DNA of 64,000 bases from Arthrobacter sp. Bi83 (GTDB lineage: Bacteria; Actinomycetota; Actinomycetes; Actinomycetales; Micrococcaceae), in the NCBI RefSeq assembly GCF_918698095.1, contig NZ_CAKKLY010000004.1, forward strand, positions 1 to 64,000. The letters are read 5' to 3'. Made by a program: the position numbers and the translations under genes. Position 1 is the first letter of the stretch; each line of letters starts with the position of its first letter. Below are positions 11,133 through 23,363 of this stretch, piece after piece. Under the pieces are notes generated by a model, which did not search any database, had not been told where the DNA came from, and saw only the letters and a program-made list of their open reading frames with translations.

Positions 11133-11801
11133 CTACTCGACGGCCTTGCTCTGGTTGTAGCTCGTGGAGCGCTCCTGGCCGCTCAGCCCGGCAATGGCGT
11201 CCATGATGCGGTCAGTGACCTGGCGGCGTGCCGGCAGGGAGTGGTCCGGGCCGGTCTTCTCGAAATAGAGCGGCTCTCCGACCTTCATCGTGAAGTGCTG
11301 GGGTTTGACGGCATTGCGGCCGGCGGGTTGCAGCTTCTCGGTTCCGATGAGGCCCACCGGGATGACTGGCGCGCCCGTCGTGAGTGCAAGCCAGCCAACG
11401 CCGGTCCGGCCACGGTAGAGGATCCCGTCCCGCGACCGTGTGCCCTCGGGGTAAATGCCGATGCCTTTCCCGTCCTCCAGGATGTCCAGGAGCGTCTTCA
11501 GCGCCTGCACGCTGGCGGCCTGCTCCCCGCGCTCAACGGGAATGGAGCCGACGGCTTCAAAGAACGACTTCATGAGCCGCCCCTTGAAGCCTCTGGTGGT
11601 GAAGTACTCCGCTTTGGCGAAGAAAGCGACCGGCCGCGGCATCAGCGCCTGCACAATCACGCTGTCCAGGAACGAGAGGTGGTTGGGGGCCACGATGAAC
11701 GGGCCCTCCTTGGGGACGTTTTCCAGTCCGATGACCGTTGGCCGGCACGTTCCCGAAATCAGCCCGCGGGTGGTCCAGCGGATGCCGTCAAACAGCTCCA
11801 T
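11133..11801 (-). CDS. 1-acyl-sn-glycerol-3-phosphate acyltransferase family protein
   Basis: Probably acylates lysophosphatidic acid in membrane phospholipid synthesis. The 222-residue protein has the acyltransferase box NHLSFLD (the NHX4D catalytic motif), a segment FFEAVGSIPVERG, the substrate-binding EGTRSRDG and the late VIPVGLIG motif, the usual PlsC set. ATG 11801 was chosen because a GAGG lies nine bases upstream. It overlaps the preceding HAD phosphatase gene by 14 bases, so the two form an operon. Confidence 0.88.
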   Translation of the reverse strand: MELFDGIRWTTRGLISGTCRPTVIGLENVPKEGPFIVAPNHLSFLDSVIVQALMPRPVAFFAKAEYFTTRGFKGRLMKSFFEAVGSIPVERGEQAASVQALKTLLDILEDGKGIGIYPEGTRSRDGILYRGRTGVGWLALTTGAPVIPVGLIGTEKLQPAGRNAVKPQHFTMKVGEPLYFEKTGPDHSLPARRQVTDRIMDAIAGLSGQERSTSYNQSKAVE

Positions 11802-12504
11802 CGTTGCGCACCTCACTCAGGGCGGCGGCGCGGACTGATTCCAGTTCCTCGATGGTGGTGCGCAGGCTGGGGGTGTCGTGAACCACGGCGACTGCCCCGG
11901 CTTCCTCCAGTTCGCCGTCAAGGGCAAAACCCCAGCCGACACCGACGCAGTCCAGGCCATTGGCGAGTGCTCCTGCCACGTCCTGGGCGCGGTCCCCCAC
12001 CATCACGGCATGCTGCGTGCGGAGGTCGGCCATGGCGGCAGCAATGATGCCCGTCTTGCCGACCGGTCCGGCCGCCGCTGCGGTTTCGTTGACCGCGGAT
12101 CCCCGGACGGACTGGAACCGGTTTGCTATCTTGTGGTGCTGCAGGACAAGCTGCGCCAGGGTTTCCGGCTTCTGCGTGGCTACGGCGACGGGCCGTCCTG
12201 CGGCCACGTAGCTGTCGAGGAGCTCCACAATCCCTGGGTACAGGCGGCTCTGCGATATGCCGGTGTCAAGGTAATGCATCCGGTAGCTCCGGATGACTGC
12301 AGCAAGCATGGCCGGTGGAACGGCCGCGATATTCAGCAGTGAATCGCTCAGCTTGGGCCCGATCATGGCGTCCAGGACGTCCTGGGCGGGGACGGGAAGG
12401 CCAAATTCCCGGAGGGCCGACGCAATTCCGTCTGTTATTCCGCCGGCCGGATCGACAAGAGTGCCGTCCAGGTCGAAAATCACGGGCACTGTTGTTGAAG
12501 TCAC
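11788..12504 (-). CDS. HAD-family hydrolase, phosphoglycolate phosphatase-like
   Basis: A haloacid dehalogenase phosphatase. The 238-residue protein has motif I FDLDGTLVDP with the nucleophile Asp at residue 11, a helical cap (about residues 20-90), motif II VAVATQKPE, a conserved lysine in GKTG and motif III MVGDRAQDV. The family includes phosphoglycolate and pyrophosphate phosphatases; the true substrate cannot be read from the sequence. It starts with GTG at 12504 and overlaps the downstream acyltransferase gene. Confidence 0.85.
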   Translation of the reverse strand: MTSTTVPVIFDLDGTLVDPAGGITDGIASALREFGLPVPAQDVLDAMIGPKLSDSLLNIAAVPPAMLAAVIRSYRMHYLDTGISQSRLYPGIVELLDSYVAAGRPVAVATQKPETLAQLVLQHHKIANRFQSVRGSAVNETAAAAGPVGKTGIIAAAMADLRTQHAVMVGDRAQDVAGALANGLDCVGVGWGFALDGELEEAGAVAVVHDTPSLRTTIEELESVRAAALSEVRNDGAV

Positions 12505-12543
12505 CGGCTTAGTTTCTCATGACAGCACCTTTGCTCAAACTCA

Positions 12544-12578
12544 CATGCCGTGCAGGGAATACTTCCCCGCACGGCATG
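12544..12578 (-). terminator. Terminator after uvrA
   Basis: A long inverted repeat: a 10-bp outer stem (12544-12553 with 12569-12578), one mismatch and a 5-bp inner stem around a 3-base loop. It lies 47 bases after the uvrA stop codon and before the HAD phosphatase start, both on the minus strand. Confidence 0.7.
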
Positions 12579-12624
12579 GTGAATTTCACCGCCGTCCGCC
12601 GAATGGGCTGGTCAGCTGCCTGCT

Positions 12625-15567
<2,943 letters not shown>

Positions 15568-15573
15568 CCACTA

Positions 15574-15596
15574 ATGCTAATCGAAAACTTCTTCGA
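15574..15596 (-). promoter_or_regulatory. uvrA promoter: LexA-like SOS box and -10 element
   Basis: A 16-base palindrome at 15581-15596 reads TCGAAG-AAGT-TTTCGA on the minus strand, differing from the actinobacterial and Bacillus SOS box TCGAAC-N4-GTTCGA in one base of each half. It sits one base upstream of TAGCAT (15574-15579), which lies six bases before the uvrA start codon. LexA bound here would block the promoter. The repeat is visible; binding is inferred. Confidence 0.65.
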
Positions 15597-15613
15597 ATAT
15601 CCATGCGGGCCTG

Positions 15614-15994
15614 CTATTCGGCGTCGTAGGCCGCGGCGAGCAGGTGGACGGCCTCGGCGAAGCTGGCGCCCTGCGACTTGGCGGCGTCGGCGTATGCGGC
15701 GGCGGCCGCCGAGAGCGCACCCCAGCGTTCATCCCGGGCACACACGACCGTCCCGTTCCGCCCTTTGGTGGCCACAACTCCGGCGGCTTCGAGCTCCTTG
15801 TAGGCCCTGGCGACCGTGTGGGGAGCGACGCCGAGAAGCTCGGCAAGGTTCCTGACAGCGGGCAGCCGGGTCCCGGGGGCAATCTTTCCCTGGTCTGCCT
15901 GCTCGATGACGTGGAGCCGGAGTTGTTCGTAGAGGGCCACGGAACTTCCGTGGTTGGGTTTCCACTCTCCGGGGAATGACTGACCGGCGCTCAC
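15614..15994 (-). CDS. GntR-family transcriptional regulator (short, YtrA-like)
   Basis: A 126-residue repressor-type protein. Residues about 17-90 form the GntR winged helix (ALYEQLRLHVIEQADQGKI, GTRLPAVRNLAELLGVAPHT with recognition helix, then the wing VVATKGRNGTVV); only about 40 residues follow, as in the YtrA subfamily, which usually controls ABC transporter genes. It overlaps the upstream ABC transporter gene by 4 bases (ATGA), is last in that operon and probably regulates it. Confidence 0.88.
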   Translation of the reverse strand: MSAGQSFPGEWKPNHGSSVALYEQLRLHVIEQADQGKIAPGTRLPAVRNLAELLGVAPHTVARAYKELEAAGVVATKGRNGTVVCARDERWGALSAAAAAYADAAKSQGASFAEAVHLLAAAYDAE

Positions 15995-17883
15995 AGGGCC
16001 GACACCCCGGTACCACCGTTGCCGGCGCCCCGGTGCCGTGCACTCCCCTGCCCCGCACCCTCACGCGCCGCTGCCGCGTCCCCGGTGACGTATGCCCGGT
16101 CGAGGCGGCGGAACTGTGAGTTGTAGAGGCGTGTGTAATGTCCACCCGCGGACAGCAGGCTTTGGTGGGTTCCCTGTTCAACGATGCGTCCGTGATCCAT
16201 GACCAAGATTAGATCAGCGTCGCGGATGGTGGACAACCTGTGGGCAATGACGAAGCTGGTCCTTCCCTGCCGCAGCCTGTTCATGGCCAGCCGGATTTGC
16301 ACCTCTGTCCGCGAGTCGACAGAGCTGGTGGCCTCATCCAAAATCAGGACGCCGCGCCCCGCCAGTTCCGCCCGCGCAATGGTGATGAGCTGCCGCTGCC
16401 CTTGGCTCAGCGAGTCGCCGTCGTTCCCGAGCTCTGTGGAGTAGCCGCCCGGCAGGGCGCGGACGAAGTGGTCAACATGGGTTGCTTCGGCTGCAGCAAT
16501 GATTTCCGCGTCGCTTGCCCCCGGCCAGCCGTATTCAATGTTTTCGCGGATCGTCCCGCTGAAGAGCCAGACGTCCTGAAGCACCACACCAAAGTTGGAC
16601 CGCAGTGAATCCAGCGGCACGGTGGCGATATCGGTGCCGCCAAAAGTGATTCGGCCGGAGTCCAGCTCATAGAAACGCATCAGCAGGTTCACTACCGTGG
16701 TCTTCCCGGCGCCTGTGTGGCCGACGATGGCCACGGTCTGTCCTGGCAGGACTGAAAAGGTCAGCCCCCTCACGGCGGGCACGCCCGGGACATACCCGAA
16801 GGTCACGTCATCGAAGTCGATGCGCCCACCCAGGTTCTCTGGCTCCCGGAGGGCGGGTGCAGTCTCCGGAGGGATCTCTTCGGCGTCCAGGAGGGAAAAA
16901 ACCCGTTCCGCTGACGCCGCGCAGGATTGCATCAGGGTCAGCATTCCACCGATCTGGCCCATGGGCTGCGTGAAGAGCCTGCTGAACTGGATGAAGGCCT
17001 GGATGCCGCCAATGGTCATGGTCCCGGCCGCGACTTGGAGGGCACCCACCACGGCCACAGCCACGTAGTTGAGGTTTGCAATGAACACCATGAGCGGCTG
17101 CACTGCGCCGGAAACGTATTGTGCCCTGGCGGATGTTCGGGCCAGGCGGTCGTTGCCGTGCCCGAAAATCTCCGCCACGGCTTCCTGCTGCCCAAATGCC
17201 TTGATCACCTCGTGGCCCGTCACGAATTCCTCGATGTGGGCGTTCAGCGTTCCCGTCGAAGCCCACTGGTCGGCGAAGTCTGCCTGCGACTTCCGGGCTA
17301 TCAGCACGGTGATGAGAGTGGATATCGGCACGGAAATGAGGGCGATTGCCGCCAGCAGCGGCGAGATCCAGAGCATCATGGCCAGTGAGCCCAACAGCAT
17401 GAGGACGGCCATGATCACCTGCGTGAGCAACTGGTTGAGGGACTGCGAGATATTGTCGACGTCGTTGGTCGCCCGGCTGAGCACGTCACCGCGCGTCTGC
17501 TCCTGGAAGTGCGACGACGGCAGCCGGTGCAGTTTTGCTTCGACGGCAGCGCGGAGGCCGAAGACGAGCCGCTGCACGGCGCTGGCGGTGAGTGCGCCCT
17601 GAAGCCAGTTGAAGAGCGACGTGCCGACGTACATCAGCGCCACCAACAGGAGCAGCCCTGCCAGCTTGCCTTCGTCTAAAGTGCCGCCCACAAAGGACGC
17701 CACCACTACGTCCGTGGCGTCGCCGAGGAGTTTCGGCGCCGCGACGTTGAGCGCTGCGAAACCGCAGGTGGCAGCAACGGCAATGGACATGCGGCCCCGG
17801 ACTGGACGCAGCAGCCCGATGAGCCGGGCGGCAGCCGCCAAGAATATGTTCACCGGCCTCACGGCGGCATGTGCGCCTCTCAT
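15991..17883 (-). CDS. ABC exporter, permease-ATPase half (consensus ATPase site)
   Basis: Half of a heterodimeric type IV ABC exporter. The 630-residue protein has a six-helix membrane domain (about residues 18-320) and an ATPase domain with Walker A GHTGAGKTT, signature LSQGQRQ and Walker B LILDEATSSVD, which keeps the catalytic Glu. It overlaps the first half gene by 4 bases (17880-17883) and the GntR gene by 4 bases, so all three are one operon. Relatives export drugs or lipids; the substrate here is unknown. Confidence 0.9.
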   Translation of the reverse strand: MRGAHAAVRPVNIFLAAAARLIGLLRPVRGRMSIAVAATCGFAALNVAAPKLLGDATDVVVASFVGGTLDEGKLAGLLLLVALMYVGTSLFNWLQGALTASAVQRLVFGLRAAVEAKLHRLPSSHFQEQTRGDVLSRATNDVDNISQSLNQLLTQVIMAVLMLLGSLAMMLWISPLLAAIALISVPISTLITVLIARKSQADFADQWASTGTLNAHIEEFVTGHEVIKAFGQQEAVAEIFGHGNDRLARTSARAQYVSGAVQPLMVFIANLNYVAVAVVGALQVAAGTMTIGGIQAFIQFSRLFTQPMGQIGGMLTLMQSCAASAERVFSLLDAEEIPPETAPALREPENLGGRIDFDDVTFGYVPGVPAVRGLTFSVLPGQTVAIVGHTGAGKTTVVNLLMRFYELDSGRITFGGTDIATVPLDSLRSNFGVVLQDVWLFSGTIRENIEYGWPGASDAEIIAAAEATHVDHFVRALPGGYSTELGNDGDSLSQGQRQLITIARAELAGRGVLILDEATSSVDSRTEVQIRLAMNRLRQGRTSFVIAHRLSTIRDADLILVMDHGRIVEQGTHQSLLSAGGHYTRLYNSQFRRLDRAYVTGDAAAAREGAGQGSARHRGAGNGGTGVSAL

Positions 17884-19676
17884 GGCAGTTCGTCCAGGGC
17901 GAGCTGCGATTCGGCGATCTCACGGTAGGTCCGGGAAGTCCGGAGGAGGTCCGGGTGGGTCCCTTGGGCCACCAGTCGGCCGTCATTCAGGACGAGGATT
18001 TGGCTGGCGTCCACGATGCTGGAAATCCGCTCGGCAACAATGATCACGGTGGCTGATTCCAGGGCGGGCACCAGCGCCTCCCGGACACTGGCTTCCGTGG
18101 CGTAGTCCAGAGCGGAGAAGCTGTCGTCGAAGAGGAAAAGCTCCGCCTTGCGGAGAATGGCGCGCGCAATGCAGAGACGCTGCCGCTGGCCACCCGAAAG
18201 TCCGGCCCCGCCCTGCCCGACCGCGGCGTTCAGGCCGTTCGGGAGGTTGCGGACAAACTCTTCCGCCTGCGCCCGCCGGAGGGCCAGCCACAGGTCTTCG
18301 TCCGTGGCCGCGGGCGATGCCATGCGCAGGTTTCCTGCGATGGTGCCGGAAAAGAGGTAGGCACGCTGTGGAACCACCGCCATCCGGCCCCGCAGCTCGT
18401 CCAGCTGCAGTGTGCGGATGTCCCGTCCGCCGAACCGGATTTCACCGCCGACGGCGTCCAGGAAGCGCGGCAGCAGATTCAGCAGTGTGCTCTTGCCGCT
18501 TCCCGTGGAACCGATGATGGCGGTGACGGACCCGGGGCCGGCCGTGAAAGAGATGCCGGCCAGAACCGGAGTTTCTGCGCCCGGATAGGCGAAAACGACG
18601 TCTCGGAATTCCACCGTTCCTCCGGTCGGCGTGCCGGCGTCGGATATTCCGCCAGCAGCGGCACCCTCGACGAAAGCGCCGTCGACGAAAGCGCCGGTCG
18701 GGGAGATCGGGGACGGACCCGCAATGGCCGGGTCCACGTCCAGCACGCCCTGGATGCGCTCAGCGCAGACGGCCGCGCGGGGAGCGGTCATGAACACGTA
18801 CATGGCCATCATGATGGCGAGCAGGATTTGCAGGATGTACGCGATGAAGGCCGTGAGTGCCCCCACTTGCATCTGGCCGCTTTGGATGAGGTGGCCGCCG
18901 AACCAGACCACCGTCACGGACGACAGGTTCACCACGATCATGATCATGGGCAGCATGCCGGCGACGAGGAGGGCCGATTGGAGGTTGTTGCCCGTCAGTT
19001 TGCGGTTCGCCTCGGCAAAGCGTGCCGCCTCGTGGTCCTGGCGTACGAAGGACCGGATAACGCTGGCACCGATGATCTGTTCGCGCAGGATCCTGGTTGC
19101 GCCGTCGATCAGAGCCTGGCCCTGGCGGTAGAGCGGAATGAGGCGCCGCACGATGAGGGCCATGATGACCACCAGGAGCGGAACAATGGCGATCACGACG
19201 GCGGACAGGGCCGCGTCCTGCTGGATCGCCAGGATGATGCCGCCGATGCCCATGACGGGCGCGGCGGCCAGCATGGTGAAGACCAGCACGGCGAAGGTCT
19301 GGATTTGCTGGACGTCGTTCGTGGCCCGGGTGACAAGGCTGGGAGCGCCGAAGGCACCCACTTCCTGGGAGGACATGGCCTGGACCTTAGCGAAAAGTTC
19401 GCGCCGGAGACGGTGGCCGATCTTCATGGCCACCGCGGCACCGAGATAGCCCGCGCCGAGGGCGGCGGCCACCTGGACTACGGAGAGTCCGATCATCCAG
19501 CCGCCGAGGCGGAGGATCACGTCCGTCCGCCGCGGCAGGATCCCTTCATCGATGACGCTGGCGTTCAGCGTGGGGAGCAGCAGGTTGCCGGCGGTCTGGA
19601 GCATTTGCAGCACGATGATGCCCCACACCGTGGCGCGGTGTTCTCCGAGGAGGCGGCGCATCAAACCAAAGAGCAC
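17880..19676 (-). CDS. ABC exporter, permease-ATPase half (degenerate ATPase site)
   Basis: Partner half of the heterodimeric exporter. The 598-residue protein has six membrane helices (about residues 10-300) and an ATPase domain with Walker A GSTGSGKST, signature LSGGQRQ and Walker B LFLFDDSFSALD, where Asp replaces the catalytic Glu. This asymmetry matches heterodimers such as TM287/288, LmrCD and BmrCD. GTG 19676 follows GGAGGAGG by a few bases; an open extension to 19706 would include the ribosome binding site. Confidence 0.9.
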   Translation of the reverse strand: MLFGLMRRLLGEHRATVWGIIVLQMLQTAGNLLLPTLNASVIDEGILPRRTDVILRLGGWMIGLSVVQVAAALGAGYLGAAVAMKIGHRLRRELFAKVQAMSSQEVGAFGAPSLVTRATNDVQQIQTFAVLVFTMLAAAPVMGIGGIILAIQQDAALSAVVIAIVPLLVVIMALIVRRLIPLYRQGQALIDGATRILREQIIGASVIRSFVRQDHEAARFAEANRKLTGNNLQSALLVAGMLPMIMIVVNLSSVTVVWFGGHLIQSGQMQVGALTAFIAYILQILLAIMMAMYVFMTAPRAAVCAERIQGVLDVDPAIAGPSPISPTGAFVDGAFVEGAAAGGISDAGTPTGGTVEFRDVVFAYPGAETPVLAGISFTAGPGSVTAIIGSTGSGKSTLLNLLPRFLDAVGGEIRFGGRDIRTLQLDELRGRMAVVPQRAYLFSGTIAGNLRMASPAATDEDLWLALRRAQAEEFVRNLPNGLNAAVGQGGAGLSGGQRQRLCIARAILRKAELFLFDDSFSALDYATEASVREALVPALESATVIIVAERISSIVDASQILVLNDGRLVAQGTHPDLLRTSRTYREIAESQLALDELP

Positions 19677-19741
19677 CGCGCCTCCTCCATCGCCGGGGCA
19701 GAACACGGGCCTGGTTAACCGGTCCCCATGCCCGCCTCGCC

Positions 19742-19771
19742 ATTGTAAGCTACATCACATTCGTCACTTCG
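19742..19771 (-). promoter_or_regulatory. Candidate promoter/operator of the ABC exporter operon
   Basis: On the minus strand TACAAT (19742-19747) could be a -10 element. It overlaps the small inverted repeat GTAGCTTAC (19745-19753), and direct repeats with TTCGT lie next to it. Placement upstream of an operon that ends with its own GntR gene suggests an operator. No good -35 is visible. Confidence 0.35.
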
Positions 19772-19857
19772 TTGTCTATAAAGACGCGCCGGAAACGCCT
19801 ACGGTTCACCGCCGGCCCCAATTAAAGAGGGCCGGAGAAGAACCCGGGAACCGCGCC

Positions 19858-20631
19858 CTAAAGCTTCCGTGCCACGGCGAAGATCCTTCGGAACGGAAAG
19901 ACGGTTCCATGGGCCGTGCCGGGGTACGCCTTTGCCAGGAGCGCGGCATATTCGGTCTCGAATTCGCCCCCCTCTTCCGGCGTGAGAGCAGCCAGGACAG
20001 GCCGCAGGCCTGTCCCCCGCACCCACTCCAACACCGGGTCTTCCCCGGAAAGCAGCTGCAGGTAGGTGGTTTCCCACGCATCAGCCGCGCACCCGGCGTC
20101 GAGCATGATCTCCAGGTACCGTGCGGGCTCGGCAACGGCGTCATCGTGGCGGAGGACGCCGTCGAGCCTTGCGGCCCAGCCCGGCGACTCGGCGAGTTCC
20201 CGCATGAGCGTGTGGGAAGGGGACTCGAAGTTGCCCGGCACTTGGAGCGCGAACCACGCACCCGGCCCCAGCGCTTCCAGCCAACCTGGGAGCAGTTCCC
20301 GGTGTTCCGGGATCCACTGCAGCGCGGCGTTGCTCACCACAACGTCGGTCTCGGGCGACGGCGTCCAGCCGGCAATGTCGCCGAGGCGGAACTCCAGGCG
20401 CGGTGCCGCCGCGTGGATTTCAGCCTTGGACAGCATCTCCGGCGAGGAATCGAGGCCCACTACCCGGGCCCCGGGCCAGCGTTCCGCCAGGGCCGCCGTC
20501 AGGTTGCCCGGCCCGCACCCCAGGTCCACCACTTCACGGGGTGCGGCGGCGTCTATGCGGCCGGTCAGGTCAAAAAACGGGCGCTGTCGGTAGTCGCCGA
20601 ACTGGACGTATTTCGCGGGATCCCAGTGCAC
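19858..20631 (-). CDS. tam: Trans-aconitate 2-methyltransferase family protein
   Basis: A SAM-dependent methyltransferase that in E. coli detoxifies trans-aconitate. The 257-residue protein begins with the typical WDPAKYVQFGDYRQRPFFDL segment, has motif I VVDLGCGPGNLT (SAM binding) near residue 35, the acidic VVGLDSSPEML and the post-motif VVVSNAALQWIP. It starts with GTG preceded by GGAGG. It stands alone between the ABC operon and the divergent helicase gene. Confidence 0.87.
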   Translation of the reverse strand: MHWDPAKYVQFGDYRQRPFFDLTGRIDAAAPREVVDLGCGPGNLTAALAERWPGARVVGLDSSPEMLSKAEIHAAAPRLEFRLGDIAGWTPSPETDVVVSNAALQWIPEHRELLPGWLEALGPGAWFALQVPGNFESPSHTLMRELAESPGWAARLDGVLRHDDAVAEPARYLEIMLDAGCAADAWETTYLQLLSGEDPVLEWVRGTGLRPVLAALTPEEGGEFETEYAALLAKAYPGTAHGTVFPFRRIFAVARKL

Positions 20632-20765
20632 TTGGCCTCCGGTGGGTCGTGACGGCGCGGTCAGCGTCAGGTGCGGTCAGCCTGCGCCGCGGCCGCCCTG
20701 AACGTGCAGCCACCGCGAGCCTAGCGGCGGGCACGGGAGAAAGCACGCAAGGCAGGCACACGCAC

Positions 20766-20779
20766 TAAGCTGGAAAGCA
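20766..20779 (+). promoter_or_regulatory. -10 element of a likely leaderless helicase mRNA
   Basis: TAAGCT (20766-20771) lies 8 bases before ATG 20780, so transcription would begin at or near the start codon. GGAAAG in between could also act as a weak ribosome binding site. Confidence 0.45.
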
Positions 20780-23323
20780 ATGAAACTCGTTGAACAGCTC
20801 CCCTCCCCGGCCGCACGGATCGCAACGGCGGAGGTTGACCCGGACACTCTTTACCTGCGGTTCGTGGAGTGGACGGAAAGCCGGGGACTGGAGCTGTACG
20901 CCGCCCAGGACGAAGCCATCATGGAATTCGCCTCCGGCGCCAACGTGATCCTTGCGACACCAACCGGTTCTGGCAAATCCCTAGTGGCCATTGCCGCGCA
21001 CTTCCAGGCGATGGCCCGCGGGGAGCGCAGCTACTACACGGCTCCCATCAAGGCCCTGGTCTCGGAAAAGTTCTTCGCCCTATGCGACATTTTCGGGGCT
21101 GAGAACGTGGGCATGATCACCGGCGATTCCGGCGTCAACCAGGACGCCCCGATTATCTGCTGCACGGCGGAAATCCTGGCCAACATCGCGCTGCGGGAAG
21201 GTGCCGCAGCGGACCTTGGGGCGGTCATCATGGACGAGTTCCATTTCTATGCGGATCCGCAGCGCGGCTGGGCCTGGCAGGTCCCGCTCCTGGAGCTCCC
21301 GCAGGCCCAGTTCCTCCTGATGTCCGCCACGCTCGGGGACGTGAGCCGCTTCGAGGCCGGGATGACCGAGCTCACGGGCCGGCCCACCACCACCGTCAGT
21401 TCCGCGGAACGTCCTATTCCGCTGCACTACTACTATCACCAGACCCCCGTCCACGAGACGCTCGAGGAATTGCTGTCCACCAGGCAGGTTCCCGTCTATG
21501 TGGTTCACTTCAGCCAGGCCGAAGCCATCGAACGGGCCCAGACGCTGATGAGCATCAACGTCTGCAGCCGCGAGGAGAAGGACCGGATCGCCGAGCTGAT
21601 CGCGAACTTCCGCTTCGCCGCGGGCTTCGGCAAGACCCTTAACCGGCTGGTCCGGCACGGCATCGGCGTGCACCACGCCGGCATGCTGCCCAAGTACCGC
21701 CGCCTGGTGGAGCAGCTCGCCCAGGCGGGCCTGCTGAAGGTCATCTGCGGCACCGACACGCTGGGCGTCGGCATCAACGTGCCCATCCGTACGGTCCTGC
21801 TTACCGCGCTGAGCAAATACGACGGTGTCCGCACCCGCCTGCTCAACTCCCGCGAATTCCATCAGATCGCCGGCCGCGCAGGCCGGGCCGGCTACGACAC
21901 CGCCGGCACAGTCGTGGTCCAGGCGCCGGAGCACGTGGTCGAGAACGTCAAGGCGATGGCCAAGGCAACCGCCAAGTTCGGCGATGACCAGAAGAAGCTG
22001 CGCCAGGTGGTCAAGAAGAAGCCGCCGGAAGGCTTCGTGTCCTGGGGCGAGCCCACCTACAACCGCCTGGTGGAATCTGTTCCAGACCCGCTCACCTCCA
22101 GCTTCACGGTCACCCACGCGATGCTGATGAACCTGATGGAACGGCCCGGTGATCCCTTCACTGCTGCCCGGCGCCTGCTCACCGAGAACCATGAAACGCG
22201 GCCTTCGCAGCTGCGGCTGATGAAGAAGGCGCTCGCGATTTACCGCGAGCTGCTCGCCGCCGAGGTGGTAGAGCGCATCCCGCCGGCAGAGCAGGGCGCC
22301 GACGGCAGGAGCGTCCGCCTGACAGTCCATCTGCAGGCCAACTTTGCCCTGAACCAGCCGCTCTCCCCCTTTGCCCTGGCCGCGCTGGAACTGCTGGATC
22401 CGGAATCGCCGTCGTACGCACTGGATGTGGTCTCTGTCATCGAGTCCACGCTGGAAAAGCCGCGTCAGATCCTCTCCGCCCAGCAGAAGAAGGCCCGGGG
22501 TGAGGCCATCGCCGCGATGAAGGCGGACGGCATCGAGTACGACCAGCGCATGGCGATGCTCGATGAGGTCACGTACCCGCAGCCCCTCGGGGAAATCCTT
22601 GGTGAAGCCTTTGAGGTCTACCGGAAGGCGGCGCCGTGGGTGGGCGACTTTGAACTGGCGCCGAAGTCCATCATCCGGGACATGTACGAACGCGCCATGA
22701 ACTTCGGCGAGTTCGTCCAGTTCTACGGGCTGGCCCGCTCCGAAGGCATCGTGCTGCGGTACCTCGCCGACGGCTTCAAGGCCCTGCGGCAGACCGTGCC
22801 GCAGGACGCCCTTCGGGATGATCTCGAGGACCTCATCGCCTGGCTCGGCGAGCTGGTCCGCCAGGTCGACTCGAGCCTGCTGGACGAGTGGGAGGAGCTG
22901 ACGTCCGGTGCGGCGCCGACTCCCCACGACGCCCCGCCTCCCCCGCCGCCGTCGCTGACGTCGAACATCCGCGCCTTCCGCGTCATGGTCAGGAACGAGA
23001 TGTTCCGGCGCGTGGAGCTTTTCGCGGACGAGAATGCGGCCGCGCTGGGCGAGCTCGACGGCGATGCAGGCTGGGACGCCGACCGGTGGGAGAACGTCCT
23101 GGACGACTACTTCGACGAACACGACGACATCGGTACCGGCCCCGACGCCCGCGGGCCGGGACTGCTGATGATCACCGAGGGGCCGGAAGCATGGAAGGTC
23201 CGCCAGATCTTCGACGACCCCGCCCGCAACCACGACTGGGGCATCTCCGCCGAAGTGGATCTGGCCGCCTCCGACGAAACCGGCACCGCCGTTGTCCGGG
23301 TGACCGAGGTCAACAGGCTCTGA
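20780..23323 (+). CDS. DEAD/DEAH-box helicase, Ski2-like, with C-terminal DUF3516-type region
   Basis: An ATP-dependent RNA or DNA helicase of superfamily 2. The 847-residue protein has Walker A PTGSGKS at 61-67, motif II DEFH at 152-155, motif III MSATLGDV, and in the second RecA domain FHQIAGRAGRAGYD (motif VI). The region after about residue 420 is a long helical extension of the kind called DUF3516 in actinobacterial helicases. A proline-rich linker (PPPPPPSL) divides the last 130 residues. It is separate from UvrD/Rep-type helicases; the cellular substrate is not known. Confidence 0.88.
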   Translation: MKLVEQLPSPAARIATAEVDPDTLYLRFVEWTESRGLELYAAQDEAIMEFASGANVILATPTGSGKSLVAIAAHFQAMARGERSYYTAPIKALVSEKFFALCDIFGAENVGMITGDSGVNQDAPIICCTAEILANIALREGAAADLGAVIMDEFHFYADPQRGWAWQVPLLELPQAQFLLMSATLGDVSRFEAGMTELTGRPTTTVSSAERPIPLHYYYHQTPVHETLEELLSTRQVPVYVVHFSQAEAIERAQTLMSINVCSREEKDRIAELIANFRFAAGFGKTLNRLVRHGIGVHHAGMLPKYRRLVEQLAQAGLLKVICGTDTLGVGINVPIRTVLLTALSKYDGVRTRLLNSREFHQIAGRAGRAGYDTAGTVVVQAPEHVVENVKAMAKATAKFGDDQKKLRQVVKKKPPEGFVSWGEPTYNRLVESVPDPLTSSFTVTHAMLMNLMERPGDPFTAARRLLTENHETRPSQLRLMKKALAIYRELLAAEVVERIPPAEQGADGRSVRLTVHLQANFALNQPLSPFALAALELLDPESPSYALDVVSVIESTLEKPRQILSAQQKKARGEAIAAMKADGIEYDQRMAMLDEVTYPQPLGEILGEAFEVYRKAAPWVGDFELAPKSIIRDMYERAMNFGEFVQFYGLARSEGIVLRYLADGFKALRQTVPQDALRDDLEDLIAWLGELVRQVDSSLLDEWEELTSGAAPTPHDAPPPPPPSLTSNIRAFRVMVRNEMFRRVELFADENAAALGELDGDAGWDADRWENVLDDYFDEHDDIGTGPDARGPGLLMITEGPEAWKVRQIFDDPARNHDWGISAEVDLAASDETGTAVVRVTEVNRL

Positions 23324-23350
23324 CGGCCAGCCCCTTACGGGAGGACACAG

Positions 23351-23363
23351 TAAGCTCGGATAC
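23351..23363 (+). promoter_or_regulatory. -10 element of a likely leaderless GNAT mRNA
   Basis: TAAGCT (23351-23356) is seven bases before ATG 23364, and no ribosome binding site lies between. The same hexamer precedes the helicase start. The promoter sits in the 40-base gap after the helicase gene. Confidence 0.45.

Noticed and set aside
9120..12047. 975-codon open frame on the plus strand opposite uvrC and the acyltransferase genes
   Set aside because: It has no recognisable domain and lies antisense to well-conserved genes; long antisense frames are expected from the high-GC third-position bias.
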